Of a DNA stretch of 64,000 bases, positions 22,033-33,400 are shown piece by piece. Made by a program: the position numbers and the translations under genes. Below the pieces are notes generated by a model. That model had not been told where the DNA came from, searched no databases, and saw only the letters and a list, made by a program, of their open reading frames with translations. This DNA is from Gonapodya prolifera JEL478. Taxonomy: Eukaryota > Monoblepharomycota > Monoblepharidomycetes > Monoblepharidales > Gonapodyaceae. The stretch spans positions 5,080-69,079 of the forward strand of contig KQ965861.1 of the NCBI GenBank assembly GCA_001574975.1, read 5' to 3'. Position 1 is the stretch's first letter. Each line of letters starts with the position of its first letter.

Positions 22033-24504
22033 GCTTAGCTTTGAAGTTGGAGAGACAAAAATTATTTCCGAAAAAGATAAAGAACAGTTGCTTGCTGCCA
22101 AAAACGAGACCGAAAGTCTGAAAGGACACATTTTGCACCTCCAGAGCGAAAATTCGAAGCTCAGATTGGCTCGACCGCACACTGAGAAGGTCCATAAATT
22201 TCGCATTGATCTTGCTGAAACGCGTAGTAGTGGAAGGAAACAGCAAGAGGTACAGCAGCTCCAGTAGCAAGTGCGCTCTCTCAATGCAGAACCTTCGCAG
22301 CAAAAATGTAAAGGTGAACGGAAACATCAAAAGGTGCAGCAGCTCCAGAAGCAAGTGCGCTCTCTCAGTACAGATCTTTTGCAGCAAAAGTTGCTGGAAA
22401 GTAGTCTACCCTCTCGGATTGGGGAACTCGAGGAAGAAAAGAGAACAAGTAGCATTGCACTAGGTGTTGATGAGGTACTTGATGGCCTTTTCACGGCTTT
22501 CTTTTTTTCTTTGGTCTAAGGCATGAAGTTTCGTAGCGTCGTCATGCTACTTCTCTGAAGCAAGCGATAATATCTCAGTGAATGCACATCAGGCAATTGC
22601 AGAAGAAGTGCTTGGAACTGGAAAGCAAGTCCTGGACGAGCCCATTCACCTCGTCTGTCCAGATGTGAGTTATTTAGTCAGGGAGGCGCGCGGTCATATC
22701 ATGACTTCTGATCACTGCATTTGATTCTGTCAATGGGCAAAAAAAAAAAAAAAAACCTGCAACTGTTCCTCAAGAAGATCAAGGGCAACAATCCAAATCG
22801 AGCCTTAAGAAAAAGCGAAAACGTTGCGCAAGGTAGAAATGAGTGCAAATTTCTCGTCGGGTGCAGGTGAAATGAATCCGGAGTTGGTTGTGGAATCAGA
22901 TGAACGAATTGGGATCGGGAAGAGGGCGCTTTAAATGTCGATAACGCAGGATACCCCGGGTGCGAGAAGCAACATGAACACACAGGAGCAAGTCATTATC
23001 AAGGAAGGTGACTTTGCGGGGATTTTGAGTGCCAGTGGGGAGGCCCAAAATGGGAATTCAACACCAAGAACGCAAAAACAGGATTGCACCACTGCCGAGA
23101 ACCTCAATGATCGCATTCCAAGCAAGACCACACCGTCACCTTCTGGCTTTGGGCATTACAGGATGAAACACTCTGATAACAGCTATTCCATTGTGGCAGA
23201 CCTGGAAGGTGCAATCACCGAGACCTTCCAACCTTCCAGTGACGTTGTAACCCTACAACGCCAAAATCGGCAACTCAGAGCAAGGATTGTGGATCTCATG
23301 CAGCAGGTCGGCCAAGTTCAAAGAGAGAATACAAGCGGCATAGATATGGCATTGGACGAAAATTCGGTGCGAGGAAATTTTAAGTCCTAAGCATCAGTCT
23401 ATACAATCCCTAATGAATTGTTTAACTTCCAGGATCAGAAGGCGCTTGCTGGAAGCATCAATGCTCCGGAGCAGGATAGTGATCGCTTTCAATCTCCGTT
23501 TTCAGGTGTTGCAGCAGACACTAAAGTACCTGGGAAGTTGCCCGAAATACTTGGGGACTGTCAGCCTTTACGAGTGACGACTCACAGCAAGCAGATTATC
23601 GATCTGGATTGTGACGAGTGCTCCCTGGAGAGAAAAGAGTATTAATTGGTGGGACTGTTTTCACAATCATTTGCGTTCATGAAAATCACGAAGCTTGGAC
23701 AGGAACTGATGGAAGTATCTGAGACTATTTCGTCCTTGTGTCCGATATCCCTCACGCGGATTCAGGTACCGATTAGATCGCGAAAGTGCATGCACAACGA
23801 GGTGTTTGATGCAGTGGTTAGTATTTCAAACAACTTTTTGTTCCCAACTATTGATTCTGTGACCAATCTACTTCCGAACTCAGGCCCTCTTGAGCACCAG
23901 GCCCTCGTTGGGTACCTGGAAATGCCCTTTATGTGCGAATATCATGAACGTCTTGGATGTGGAGATCCATGCCGTGCTTTTCGAGATGATGCTGAGCTAC
24001 CCAGATCATGATCGATGTGTTGTGAGGCCAAATGGCACGATAGAGGTCTTTGAGGACGGTTTGCGTGAGAGCGTCGAGGATATTTTTGACATCAATCAAG
24101 CAGAAGAAACCGACGAGAATTAAGATTTCATGTATTATGACGCTGACATAAAGTTGGAACATGATGTGCACTTGAAACAAGAAAGCACACCAGGGCGTCA
24201 ATCACATTCCCAGATATCCAAGCAACCCAACATCGTCTTTGATGATGATGATATTGATTTTGATAAGTGCCAGGCGAGAACAAAAGTGACTGCTGCACTG
24301 ACAAGTTGCCCTCGCGACATCACAAAAATGTCTGTTAATAGGACGAAAAGAAGTGTAGTAGAGCAATTGCTCGTGGTGTTTTGTGCGGCTCTCACCATCA
24401 CACGGAGCCAACTATGGTCAAGTGGAGTGCCCTTCGTATTGTTAGGATGTTTGTGTAGATCCAATAAAATTATGTGGGATGCTGAGCAGAATGCGGAGGT
24501 TTGA
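22033..24504 (+). CDS. Coiled-coil protein with SP-RING (PIAS/Siz-type SUMO E3)
   Basis: A long coiled coil at 22033-22473 (KDKEQLLAAKNETESLKGH, QKVQQLQKQVRSL) leads through small exons to 22954-23368 and 23432-23602 (low complexity, TLQRQNRQLRARIVDLM). Then comes a zinc module: SETISSLCPISLTRIQVPI with RSRKCMHNEVFDA (to 23817), intron 23818-23883, then ALLSTRPSLGTWKCPLC and VEIHAVLFEMML. This is the SP-RING pattern CPxS...RxCxHxxxFD...WxCPxC, which recruits Ubc9~SUMO in PIAS/Siz ligases. A final intron joins EVFED to DFMYYDADIKLE; this exon has IKLE and LKQE (SUMO-site-like) and NIVFDDDDIDFD, which looks like a SUMO-interacting motif. No SAP or PINIT domain was recognised. An in-frame TAG interrupts the coiled coil at 22265. 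The true 5' end is not established, and the 3' end may be earlier (AATAAA at 24464). Confidence 0.7.
22250..22417 (+). repeat. 84-bp imperfect tandem duplication (28 codons, four heptads)
   Basis: GCAGCTCCAG(T/A)AGCAAGTGCG and flanks recur with a period of 84 nt (starts at 22250 and 22334). In protein this is VQQLQ-QVRSL twice. The spacing is exactly 28 residues, so the coiled-coil register is kept. Copy 1 has TAG where copy 2 has AAG. Confidence 0.8.
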
Positions 24505-24553
24505 CTTTGACCGTAGTCACTCTCATCTCTCTCCGCCTTTCGCGACCATCACA

Positions 24554-25346
24554 ATGGCACCGCGGAACACACGCATCAAGCAAGCGAAAACAGGCGACAC
24601 CATACAATCAGCTGCTGCCGAGACGCGGTCGGAAGCCCACGGGTTGGATGTTCTCCCTTTGGAACTTCTGATTCAGGTGGTGGAATGGACCGATCCAAAG
24701 ACGGCGCACCTGTTACTGTCGCGAGTCTCAAAGTCAATACATGCCGCAGAGAAGTTGGTTTTATCACGTGAGTTGCGCTTAGAACAAAGGGGAAATTCGA
24801 ACCATGCTTCACGTTCTCACGCGTACTTGAAATCCAAACTGCCACCTCTTCCCACGACAAACACAAGGTTGCATTCTTAGTGTTGACGTCCAAGTCTCAG
24901 TGAGCCCTGTTTCCATTCCATCCCCTCCTCAATTCCGCGTCGTACTTGCCATAACCAGATAGGAAAGCCCACTGCCGTAGCCCGCCCAAGGACGTTCGCG
25001 CAGAAGGATCATTGCTGGAGCCCCTGCGTGCTTCTGGACCGATTCGTGCTGATTCTTGGGATCAAACGGGCAAGGCTGAGCGCAAGGAGCAAAGCAGTGG
25101 TTGGGGCCGACTGGATGGATGCACACGAAGGAAGATGATGACAAAGCACTGGGCAGTGCAATGGCGGACTCGTGTGGACAGAACGAGGTCTCTGCAGATA
25201 ACTTCTGCACGAGGCACTTCCCAGATTCCCCCTCCTTTCATGCTGAGGACGCTTACTTAAATATGGACTTGGATGAGCTCTGGAGGGAATATAGCGAAAA
25301 GCCAAAAACTTGGGACAAGGACACGCGGGAGAGGAGGAAACGATGA
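24554..25346 (+). CDS. Small F-box-like protein
   Basis: Exon 1 (24554-24767) encodes MAPRNTRIKQ, then LDVLPLELLIQVVEWTDP and LLLSRVSKSIHAAEKL, a pattern like an F-box (LPxELLxxI....L..LR.VSK). F-box proteins bring substrates to SCF ubiquitin ligases by binding Skp1. It ends at a GTGAGT donor. The rest is not settled. Acceptor CCAG at 24958 keeps phase and reads RKAHCRSPPKDVRAEGS to a stop at 25258-25260. Other frames in the same stretch look as protein-like (LLDRFVLILGIKRARLSARS; YLNMDLDELWREYSEKPKTW to TGA 25346). More introns or a frameshift probably lie near 25120-25200. Confidence 0.4.
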
Positions 25347-25694
25347 ATTCCCTTGCATTGGTTGGCTCGCATAAATATAGAAAGAAGTGTCTTCAGTCTG
25401 TTTAGTGCAGCATTTCTTCATCGTTTTGTATAGCGGGTGAAGGTTACCTTCCCAAAACAACGACTGAGTATTTCCTGTCGGAACATGCCTCGCCCGTGTC
25501 TTCCGTCATTCGGACTTTCGCCATTCCCATCTCTCTCTCGTTTTTGTTATTTTGAAAGTGCCATCATGTTTGAACGGTTCCAAAAATGTACATAATAATG
25601 ATGATCCCAATAATTTACCACTCGCCCAATCTCTCCCGTCGTGCGTACGTACAGTAAGATGCCGTAAAAAAAAATAGCTACATAAATAGAGTAC

Positions 25695-28600
25695 TCAATT
25701 GCTCCGACCGCTGACATTGCTGATGTTACTGGGAACGCGAGATAGTGTGTGCTTGATGGCAATGATGGCGGGGAAGATGCCCACGGTGTTTTTGGTGAGG
25801 TTTTGGCCTGTGGATGGATGCCCGGTCAATGATGCCACATATCAAGTACCCCCTGCTAATACATCAGGTCAGACGACAGAAACTCACCGTTGACATATTT
25901 CCCGCCTTCCAAAAGCTCCTCGACGAGAAGTCCATCCTTAGGGTCGACGTCGATCTCGTCGGGACCTTCGGCCTTGTACCCTTTTTGGGCGACGTAAAAC
26001 TTGCCCGGAACGACGAGGGAAGGACTCGGCGGATTGAGAAGGCTGACCTCAAGACGAGTGAGAATCGGCTGAGGTATGGACGCGATTGTGCCCCTCAGGA
26101 CACCTTCACGCCGGCGGCGGCGGGGAACACCCTCTGCAAGAAGAAATTACAAAATCAGGCGATGTGAAGAACAAAAAGTGGACGTCGAGGCTAGGGTACG
26201 TACCATCTTCAGTGCTCGAATAGCTCTGCGAAGCGGAGGAGGAGAAGTGATCTTCGAAAAGCGATGCAAAAATATTCATGCTCTTCGTTTCAAGCAACAG
26301 AGCGCTGTCTCATTTATATTCACCTTCATCTCCCGACGCAGAGCCCGGCTCGGGTGCGTGCGGTCTGCTGGGGAACCCTTCCGATTCACTTTCGCTAGGT
26401 TCATCGGCAGATCTCACTCTTGGAGGTCCCAAGAAACCCGTTGATGACTCCAGCGACGTTGTTCCACCAGATTGTGTCGTTCGGGTGGACCCTTGCGTCA
26501 CCGACTCGATGTGCTGCCCTGATCGTTTCACAGATCTCGCAGGAGATGGTCCGCGGACGGTCACCGCTGGAGTTGACCCCACGGCGGTCCCATCGTTCTC
26601 CGTACTCGCGGGCGAGGGTTGACGGGACAGTTGAGCGGCACCCTTCACGAGAATGACCGCAGGGAACACTCCGGACGTCTTTTGCGTGATGTTGCGACCT
26701 GAAGCGGGTGAAGAGCGAGATTTGAGCCGTGTGATCAAGGGATCATTGAATTGTACATTGTCTTACCTCGAACAAACAACCCATCGTCCATCCAAGCCTC
26801 CACAGTCATCACGTCGTTAGCATCAGCGTGTATTTCTCCCTCGTGCCCTGAACGGTACCCGGACTGCGCGCGGTACACGCGGTTTGGACGAACAACGGAT
26901 GATGGTGGCGGTGGAAGCAAAACCGCATCTTCGCGTGACAACACGGACGGTGCGGGGCGAGGGGTGGGTGAGATGGGGTTCTCAGGCTCTGAAAGATAAA
27001 ATAAAGCAATGCGTTAGCTGGAGCGTGATAATACGGGAAACCAAGACTACTTACCAGAGTCACTCGCCACAGATGAACCTCCTGCCCGTCTTCGCCTCGT
27101 CGGAACGTCGCTCCCCATTGGGAATTTATCAGAATGAGCTCCTGCGCTCTGTTGAAGAGCGTCCTGAGACTTGGACGCTAGTAAAAAGGTAGGTGTAATG
27201 TGTTACTCATCTGCCCGCTTTTATCTCAAGCAAAGGATACGTACAGATTGATCCGGGTCTCTCAGCACCTGCTGAAAGGCCACTTGACACTGCAGCGGCC
27301 GCCGCTGCACCCGCCAAAAGCACCGCAGGACTCATGGCACCAGTTTTGATCTCCGTACTAGATCGCGGTGGTGCGATGTCTGGACTTGCGTCTTGATCAC
27401 TTCCGGCTGCGATCGCTCCAAGTCCGACGAATCCTCGCGAACGACGCATACCGATTGAAGGTGGGCGTGAGGGAACATCGCTTGGCGAGGGTGGTTGTGT
27501 GGTTGCAACATCAATTGGTGTTACGGATGTAGCTTCGGGTGGTGCCGGGGGCGTGGCGTCAAGTTGGGCAGGAGCCAAACCTTTGGTTGGGGCAGGGGAC
27601 CTGGCCCCCGATTCGGCCGAAGGCGCGACCTTGGGAGGGTCGGACCGACTCTTCGCAGTATCGGTAGATGTAAGAGCTTCAGTTTCAGCGGCAGGAGTCG
27701 ACAAAGCGGCAGGTGTAGGAGAGGCTGGAGGTTCCGGAGTTTTGGATGTCTTGTCACCTGTTGCGGCAACCGTCGCGCCGATCGCCACTGCCGCCGCTCC
27801 TATCGCTGCAACCAAAGGTACGGATGCTAATGCGCCTCCATCTCCGTGCGGTGGTGCTGCGAAAGGAGAGTTTCTCGTCATTTGCACTCGCTCGAGATGG
27901 AAGTACCAACAACTCACAGGAAGGAATCGCAGCATCGGATGGTGTTGCGCTCAGTGATGTCGCAGGTGCGGCAAGACCGGACAAAGCAGGAGGGATACTT
28001 CCCAACGACGCTTCCGGTTCCTCTGCGGGTTTGACGGAAGAGCTCATGTCGATGACAGAATCCAAGGAAGGATCGTCTAGTGATGGAAGAGTGGCCCTGA
28101 CTTCGTCCATAGGGCTCGAAAGACTGGACGTTTGCGATCCCGAAATAGCGCGGCCTGTTTCGCCGGTTGGCGCGGGTGTCACCACTCGACTTGCTACTGT
28201 CCCACCTGCAACCGGCAGGATGGCAGCGGACCCCAAGGATCCCGCTACATCGCTCAAGGTCACGGGACTGAGGGGTGATGACACTGAGATAGGGTCCAGT
28301 TCCGGCGGTCTCGACGCCGTGTTGAGGTAGTCGAAGGAAGTTGGGCTTTGCGGTGGCGAGGTAGGTGAGAGAGGGACATCCACTGTTGACGGTGACGAAA
28401 AAGAAAAATCAATCAATGAACATCAACGCATTCCGAGAGCCTTGCTTTCCAGAACCTACTGAGGTCCTGCTTTAAGCGCGCCATTGCCCTCCCGCGCCGT
28501 CGCCAACAGGCACAGAAGAACACTGCGACCGCAAACAACAGAGCGGCGATCGCGGATACAATGGCGGCTATGACACCTGGAGTGAGTCGGTTCGGGGTTG

Positions 28601-29503
28601 CGGAAGAGCCGTCGGTGCCAGCACCGGCGGTAGGAGAGGTAACTGCGTGCGGGGAACGTGTTGGTGATCGTAGCATTCTCCAACTGTGGGGGATTCTCAC
28701 CAGGAAGCGGAGAGGCGGTCGTGCTTGTCAGGATTCCGGGGGTCGCGGTCCTAACTAATGATGTGATGGAGGAAGGAACGGTCAAACCACTGGCGGCCGT
28801 GGTGGCGCCAGAAGGTGCTGCTCCACGGGTAGTGGAGACGTCACCCGTGGAGACACCGGTGGAGACGGCACCGACAGTTGGAAGCGCGGAAATGGGTGAT
28901 TCTGGAGGGCGCAAGAAAAAGCGAGATTGTAGGACTGACCACATGCACGCTCGGTCCATGTGACGCACCAGTGACAGGTTTGCCATCTGGACCATACCCT
29001 GCACCTTGTCCGGGCAAAGGGGTCGCAAAGGCGCACCCTCTTGTCTCTGTATTGAGGTTTGTGGTTGTCAGTGATCTCATCTGGTGCTTGGCAAAAGTTT
29101 GGATATCTATCACATACCATTCGAACAAAAGTTGTAGTAGCATTCGTAGAACCTAGACACGGGAAATGCTGGATTAGACAACACCAACAACGTTACTTTG
29201 TCAATGGTCTAGCCGTATACGCACCCAGACTCGCAGTCGACGTGACAGTATCCGTCAGCGCCACAAAATCGGCTCTCCTCGTTGAACGTTGGCCTCGCCG
29301 ACCCGCAATCAGCCGCAGCAGCGCATGGCTCGCGTTTGTGTAAATGGGGATGAGATGATGCCGCTACATTATGTCGTTGAATTCAATTCCGGTTCGGATA
29401 GTCGTAAGGGAGCAACAGTTTCCATACATGGCAAGTATTCCAACACGGCCATCACGCCCAAAATCCACAAGAATACGACGCGATTATTTTCATTGAAACG
29501 CAT
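25695..29503 (-). CDS. Single-pass receptor-like protein with two cytoplasmic SH3 domains
   Basis: Start ATG 29503 gives a signal peptide (MRFNENNRVVFLWILGVMAV). A GTATGG...GTAG intron then leads to a Cys-rich ectodomain (REPCAAAADCGSARP, RFCGADGYCHVDCESG, FYECYYNFCSN, GCAFATPLPGQG), a Ser/Thr/Pro linker (29000-28700), one TM helix (VIAAIVSAIAALLFAVAVFF, near 28570-28510) with a WRRRGR stop-transfer, and a long Pro/Ser-rich tail (28390-27240). Near the C-terminus are two SH3-type domains: VYRAQSGYRSGHEGEIHADA...FVRGRNITQKTSGVFPAVIL (around 26900-26650) and FYVAQKGYKAEGPDEIDVDP...TVGIFPAIIAI (around 26000-25720). Both keep the E/D-rich RT loop and the GxFPAxxx end. Stop TGA at 25697-25695. SH3 domains bind proline-rich partners. 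Together this looks like an osmosensor- or cell-surface-type signalling protein. About ten introns; joins in the tail are approximate. Confidence 0.75.
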
Positions 29504-30425
29504 CGTTTGGCGTAGAGATCCTAGAACTTGGAGGAGTACGGGAAAAAAAAGGTGGCTCCGGATGTTGACAGGACGCGCCAAGGGGAGTAGGTTGCCTCCG
29601 GCAACTACAGCAACTGTCTCCGCACACGGGCCGGGATGCCCCAGTCGGCCACGCGCCGAGCGATCCCAGAAGTGAGAGTTTGGTTGAACAACGTTGGGAA
29701 CGGCAGGCTGTGGCCGCACGTCCATGGAAGTTTTTGACATGCGGCAGTTAATATTACTGTCTCTTGCGATTGAGAAAGCACGGTAAGCTTCAAGTCAAGT
29801 TGACTATATCAGGGATGTGGTTATGTTTTCGTGGGCGTTTCACGTTGCGTGCCGCAAGCTGCTGCATGCTACCTTGTGGACACAGAGACGCGGTTCTCAT
29901 GCTAAGTACGAGATCTTCTTCATGAACTCACGGCAGATGACCGCAAGTGTGCTCGATAAGTAACAGTGGAATATAATTCAAAGGAACAAGAAGAGGCCTT
30001 CGCCCAAAGCTCGCGTGTTGCTGGCCAGCTCTACGCCACTCTTGAGTGTGTACTTGCGGGAATGCATGCGCGAGTGTTGTCTCCAAATGGCAAGGTGCAT
30101 TGACTTGCGCATTGTGCCACTATTGGAGTGTTTCGAACACCGCAGGCAGCGGCAGCGAGCGTGCAGGCGACGTATACACTACCGGCTCATCAAGTGGATG
30201 CTCTAGATGTGTCGAGTATATATATAATTAAATTTATTATTACTTATTATTGTATGTCCGGCGCAGCGTTTGAGGCGGCGGCATGGGCGGATAAACTTTG
30301 TGGATGGACCCAGCAAGACAGCCGCGCGAGTGGCAATGAAATCTACTGACTTAGCTACTTCACTTGGAGAGTTATCATATGGAAAGCAAAACAAAAGGAA
30401 GGGAACGGAGGGGGCGAGGAAAGCA
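29504..30425. other. Intergenic, no gene seen
   Basis: About 920 bp between the start of the SH3 receptor and the stop of the TmcB-like gene. AT-rich near 30210-30260. It should hold the receptor promoter. No RNA gene or repeat noticed. Confidence 0.5.
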
Positions 30426-33400
30426 TCATCCGCTGCTGTACTCCTCCACGCCCAGAGACAGTCCGCCAGTGGCAATGCATGCCGCAAGGGCGGATCCTGG
30501 CTGCACCGCGCTTTTGGGGACAGAAAAGACAATGTCAACCAGCTCGCTGGCCATGCCGTTGAGATCGGCAACGATTCGGCGAAACAGAAAGAACCACGAA
30601 AGCAGAATAACAAGGGTGCCGATCGCAAACACTGCAGTCATCTCGGCAGAACCACTGGAAAGAACATATGTGCCTGGTGCAACATGGTGATGCAATTGAG
30701 AGGAGAAAAGAAAGGAAGAAGGAGGAGGACCAACCGATGTTGTATAATATCGAATAGGCAACCGAAAAACCTGCAATGAGATCTTTGATTATCTCATTCA
30801 TGAGACGGTACTGATCGCTCCCGACAGTTCTTGACGAAGGGGGTAGCTGCAAAAATTCAAATGCGTTTTCAATGTAAACTCGTTGAATCTATAGCACCAC
30901 ATCATGCGCTCTGAATTCTGACGCCCCGAAAATAATTTGACGATTTGTTCGCACATACCGTCTCCACTCCGCTATAAACCAAACTTGGGGTCAACCCAAT
31001 AGAGTTCACGTACGTGCGATTGTCGCACCCTGTCGGCAGCAAGCTTTCGTGATGACTTTCAGCGCATTATTCTTTCAGCCAAGGTAACGAAAACACCGCA
31101 CCATGTTCCTCCAGTAACGAGCAACTGGGCAAGATCAGGAAAGTCATTCGACCCAGGAGTCACGTCATCGCCTTGTCTCAAAAACGAAGCTCGCGTCTTC
31201 GCAACATCAATTGCGCGCTGCATGTACATTTCTGTCTCCCCGGCGTTCCACAAGGTCATGTCTTGTACTGCCACTTCCCCAGCTATCATGAGGATCCGTT
31301 GAAGATGGAAGCGTTGTGCGCCAACATTGTCCATAGTTCTGCTGAGCCCTGCAAGGTGAGAGAGCTGGGTTTCGTGCATGAGCATTACAATCACAATGCC
31401 AATTACTGACAATGGAATAAACATATGGAAAAGTAAATGTACCTCAAGAATTGGCGCAACAAACATGCTCAAGCAAGCAAGAGCCAACAGAGTACATCCT
31501 AAAACAAAGAATAGGAGGTATCTCGGTGTCTGATTCGCCTTGGCAGCTTCGAGCCGGTCCGAGGGCGCTGTGTTGGGGTCAACGCTTGGCTTCAACGGGT
31601 CCCCCGTTCCAGATTCTTCCATTTCGGTCTCGTCGTCACCGTCACCGAGGGTGACTGCCTCTATTGCCTCGTCCAAATTGTTGACAATGGCGCGCTTTGT
31701 CGCCTTGGGGAGATTCACGAGCAGCTTGATCTATGATTGAACGTGCTCAGCGGTCAGCACCATCCCGCCCCACCGTGTGGCACTTGCCAACACTCCACTA
31801 CCCAAAAAAACTCACCACTGAATGAGTTTTTGTTTCGATTTTGGAAATTACGAGAATGTAAAGTGCTACCGCAATACATGCTTGTGCAGCGAGCTGCACG
31901 CCCAGGACGGTCCACAATGTTTTTTGTACGGAGGAGATTTGCTGGGTGGGACAAAAGTCAAAACGCATCGGAACACGGCTTCAATGAAGCTCCAAATTTA
32001 CTCAACACCGACTCACCTGAAGAAACGACCTTCCCTCATCATTAATAGCGGAATTCAGTGACTCTCCTAAATTCTAGTGGATGCACCCCCGGTGCTTCGT
32101 GAAACAATCGCGACAATGGAGAGTATGTAGACTGCATTCTCACCCACGCATTCTGCAAGAAAAAATTTACATCAGGATCGCTGAGCCCATTATTGTTGGG
32201 CCGAGTCATAAAGTCCGAAAATGATCGTGACGTGATCGATCCCATTGCATCTGGAGGTAAGTCTCAGAGGGGCGCTCGTGGTGTCCCCAAAACTGGTGAT
32301 CTTCTCACCATAGCACATCAATACGAGCTCGTAGATAGAGACTGTGTGAAATACAAGAGTTGGAGTTTGGTTGCGATCAGCGGTTGCCAGTTTCAACACA
32401 ACATATTTCGTGTCCCTGTTGTGATCATCCAATTGCAATAACGCCGGTAGAATGGTGGACTGCAGTGACGTTTGCAGTCCCATAAGGGTGGCTTGACGTT
32501 TCGTGAAAGCCACTGTGTTATTTGCGGCAAGCGCTAGAGTCAAAAGTCGGGATTCCTGAATAGCTTCCGTCACGGTGGAACGCGATCGTCGGAAAGCTCT
32601 GTTGACGCCGTACTCCCATGATACATCCCCGAAGGTAGATGTTGCAAGAACTGTTGTTGCCAGTTTGAGGTTGCACTACTTTTCGAGTGAAAAGGACATT
32701 GAACCTCACCAAAAGAGAAAATAAGCACCCCAAGACTCGCAAGAACAGCCAACTTCAATTGAATATCCAAGCGCCGCACTGGCCTATACATTTGAAGTTT
32801 CATAAGGTCGTGGAGGTGGCTCTGGCGTCTTCCTTCACGTGTTGCAGAAGTTCCACTTGTTTCAGACCTTGAGTCACACATCGACTTTCTCCATTTGATA
32901 TTTTTAAGAGTGGGATCGTCGCTGTTTTCGTTTGCGCCTACTTCATTTGAAGATTCGAGATCTTGGAGGGTCGGTATAAGTGCTGCGCTGGCTTCTTCAG
33001 TGATTACATGTGTGGGGAGAGAAACTGATTGTCTTTTGCCAATGGCATCCCCGAAATCGGTTCTCATCGAAGGTCTTCGCATCTCCATCACTTCCAAGTC
33101 CTCCGCTTTCTTTATCAACTTCAAAGCACCTGAGAAGTCCGCGCGCACACCCTAGAATCCACGCTTATGTTATTAAATTGCTCTGCGATTTTTGTTCAGA
33201 CGCACCTGTAGAAACGCCGCGTACAAACGCAATAATTGCTTTGAATTTGGAAACCTGTCTAAAAGGCGGGAGTACGACGTCGACGCCCGTTCGGCATTTG
33301 AATGGAACTGTTCGAGAACTCGAGAAAGGAGCCGCATGTCTGGTTTCGGCTGAAAAACAACTCAGCACTCCTATAGCGATTAAACAATAATTTTTCAGTG

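Noticed and set aside
23646-24011. Independent ORF of 121 codons starting at 23646
   Set aside because: It only carries the first half of the SP-RING; the second half (WKCPLC) is in another frame reached by the 23818-23883 intron.
29221-29330. Chitin-binding (CBM18-type) domain in the SH3 receptor ectodomain
   Set aside because: RFCGADGYCH resembles part of the motif, but the Cys spacing and the number of Cys do not fit well enough to name it.
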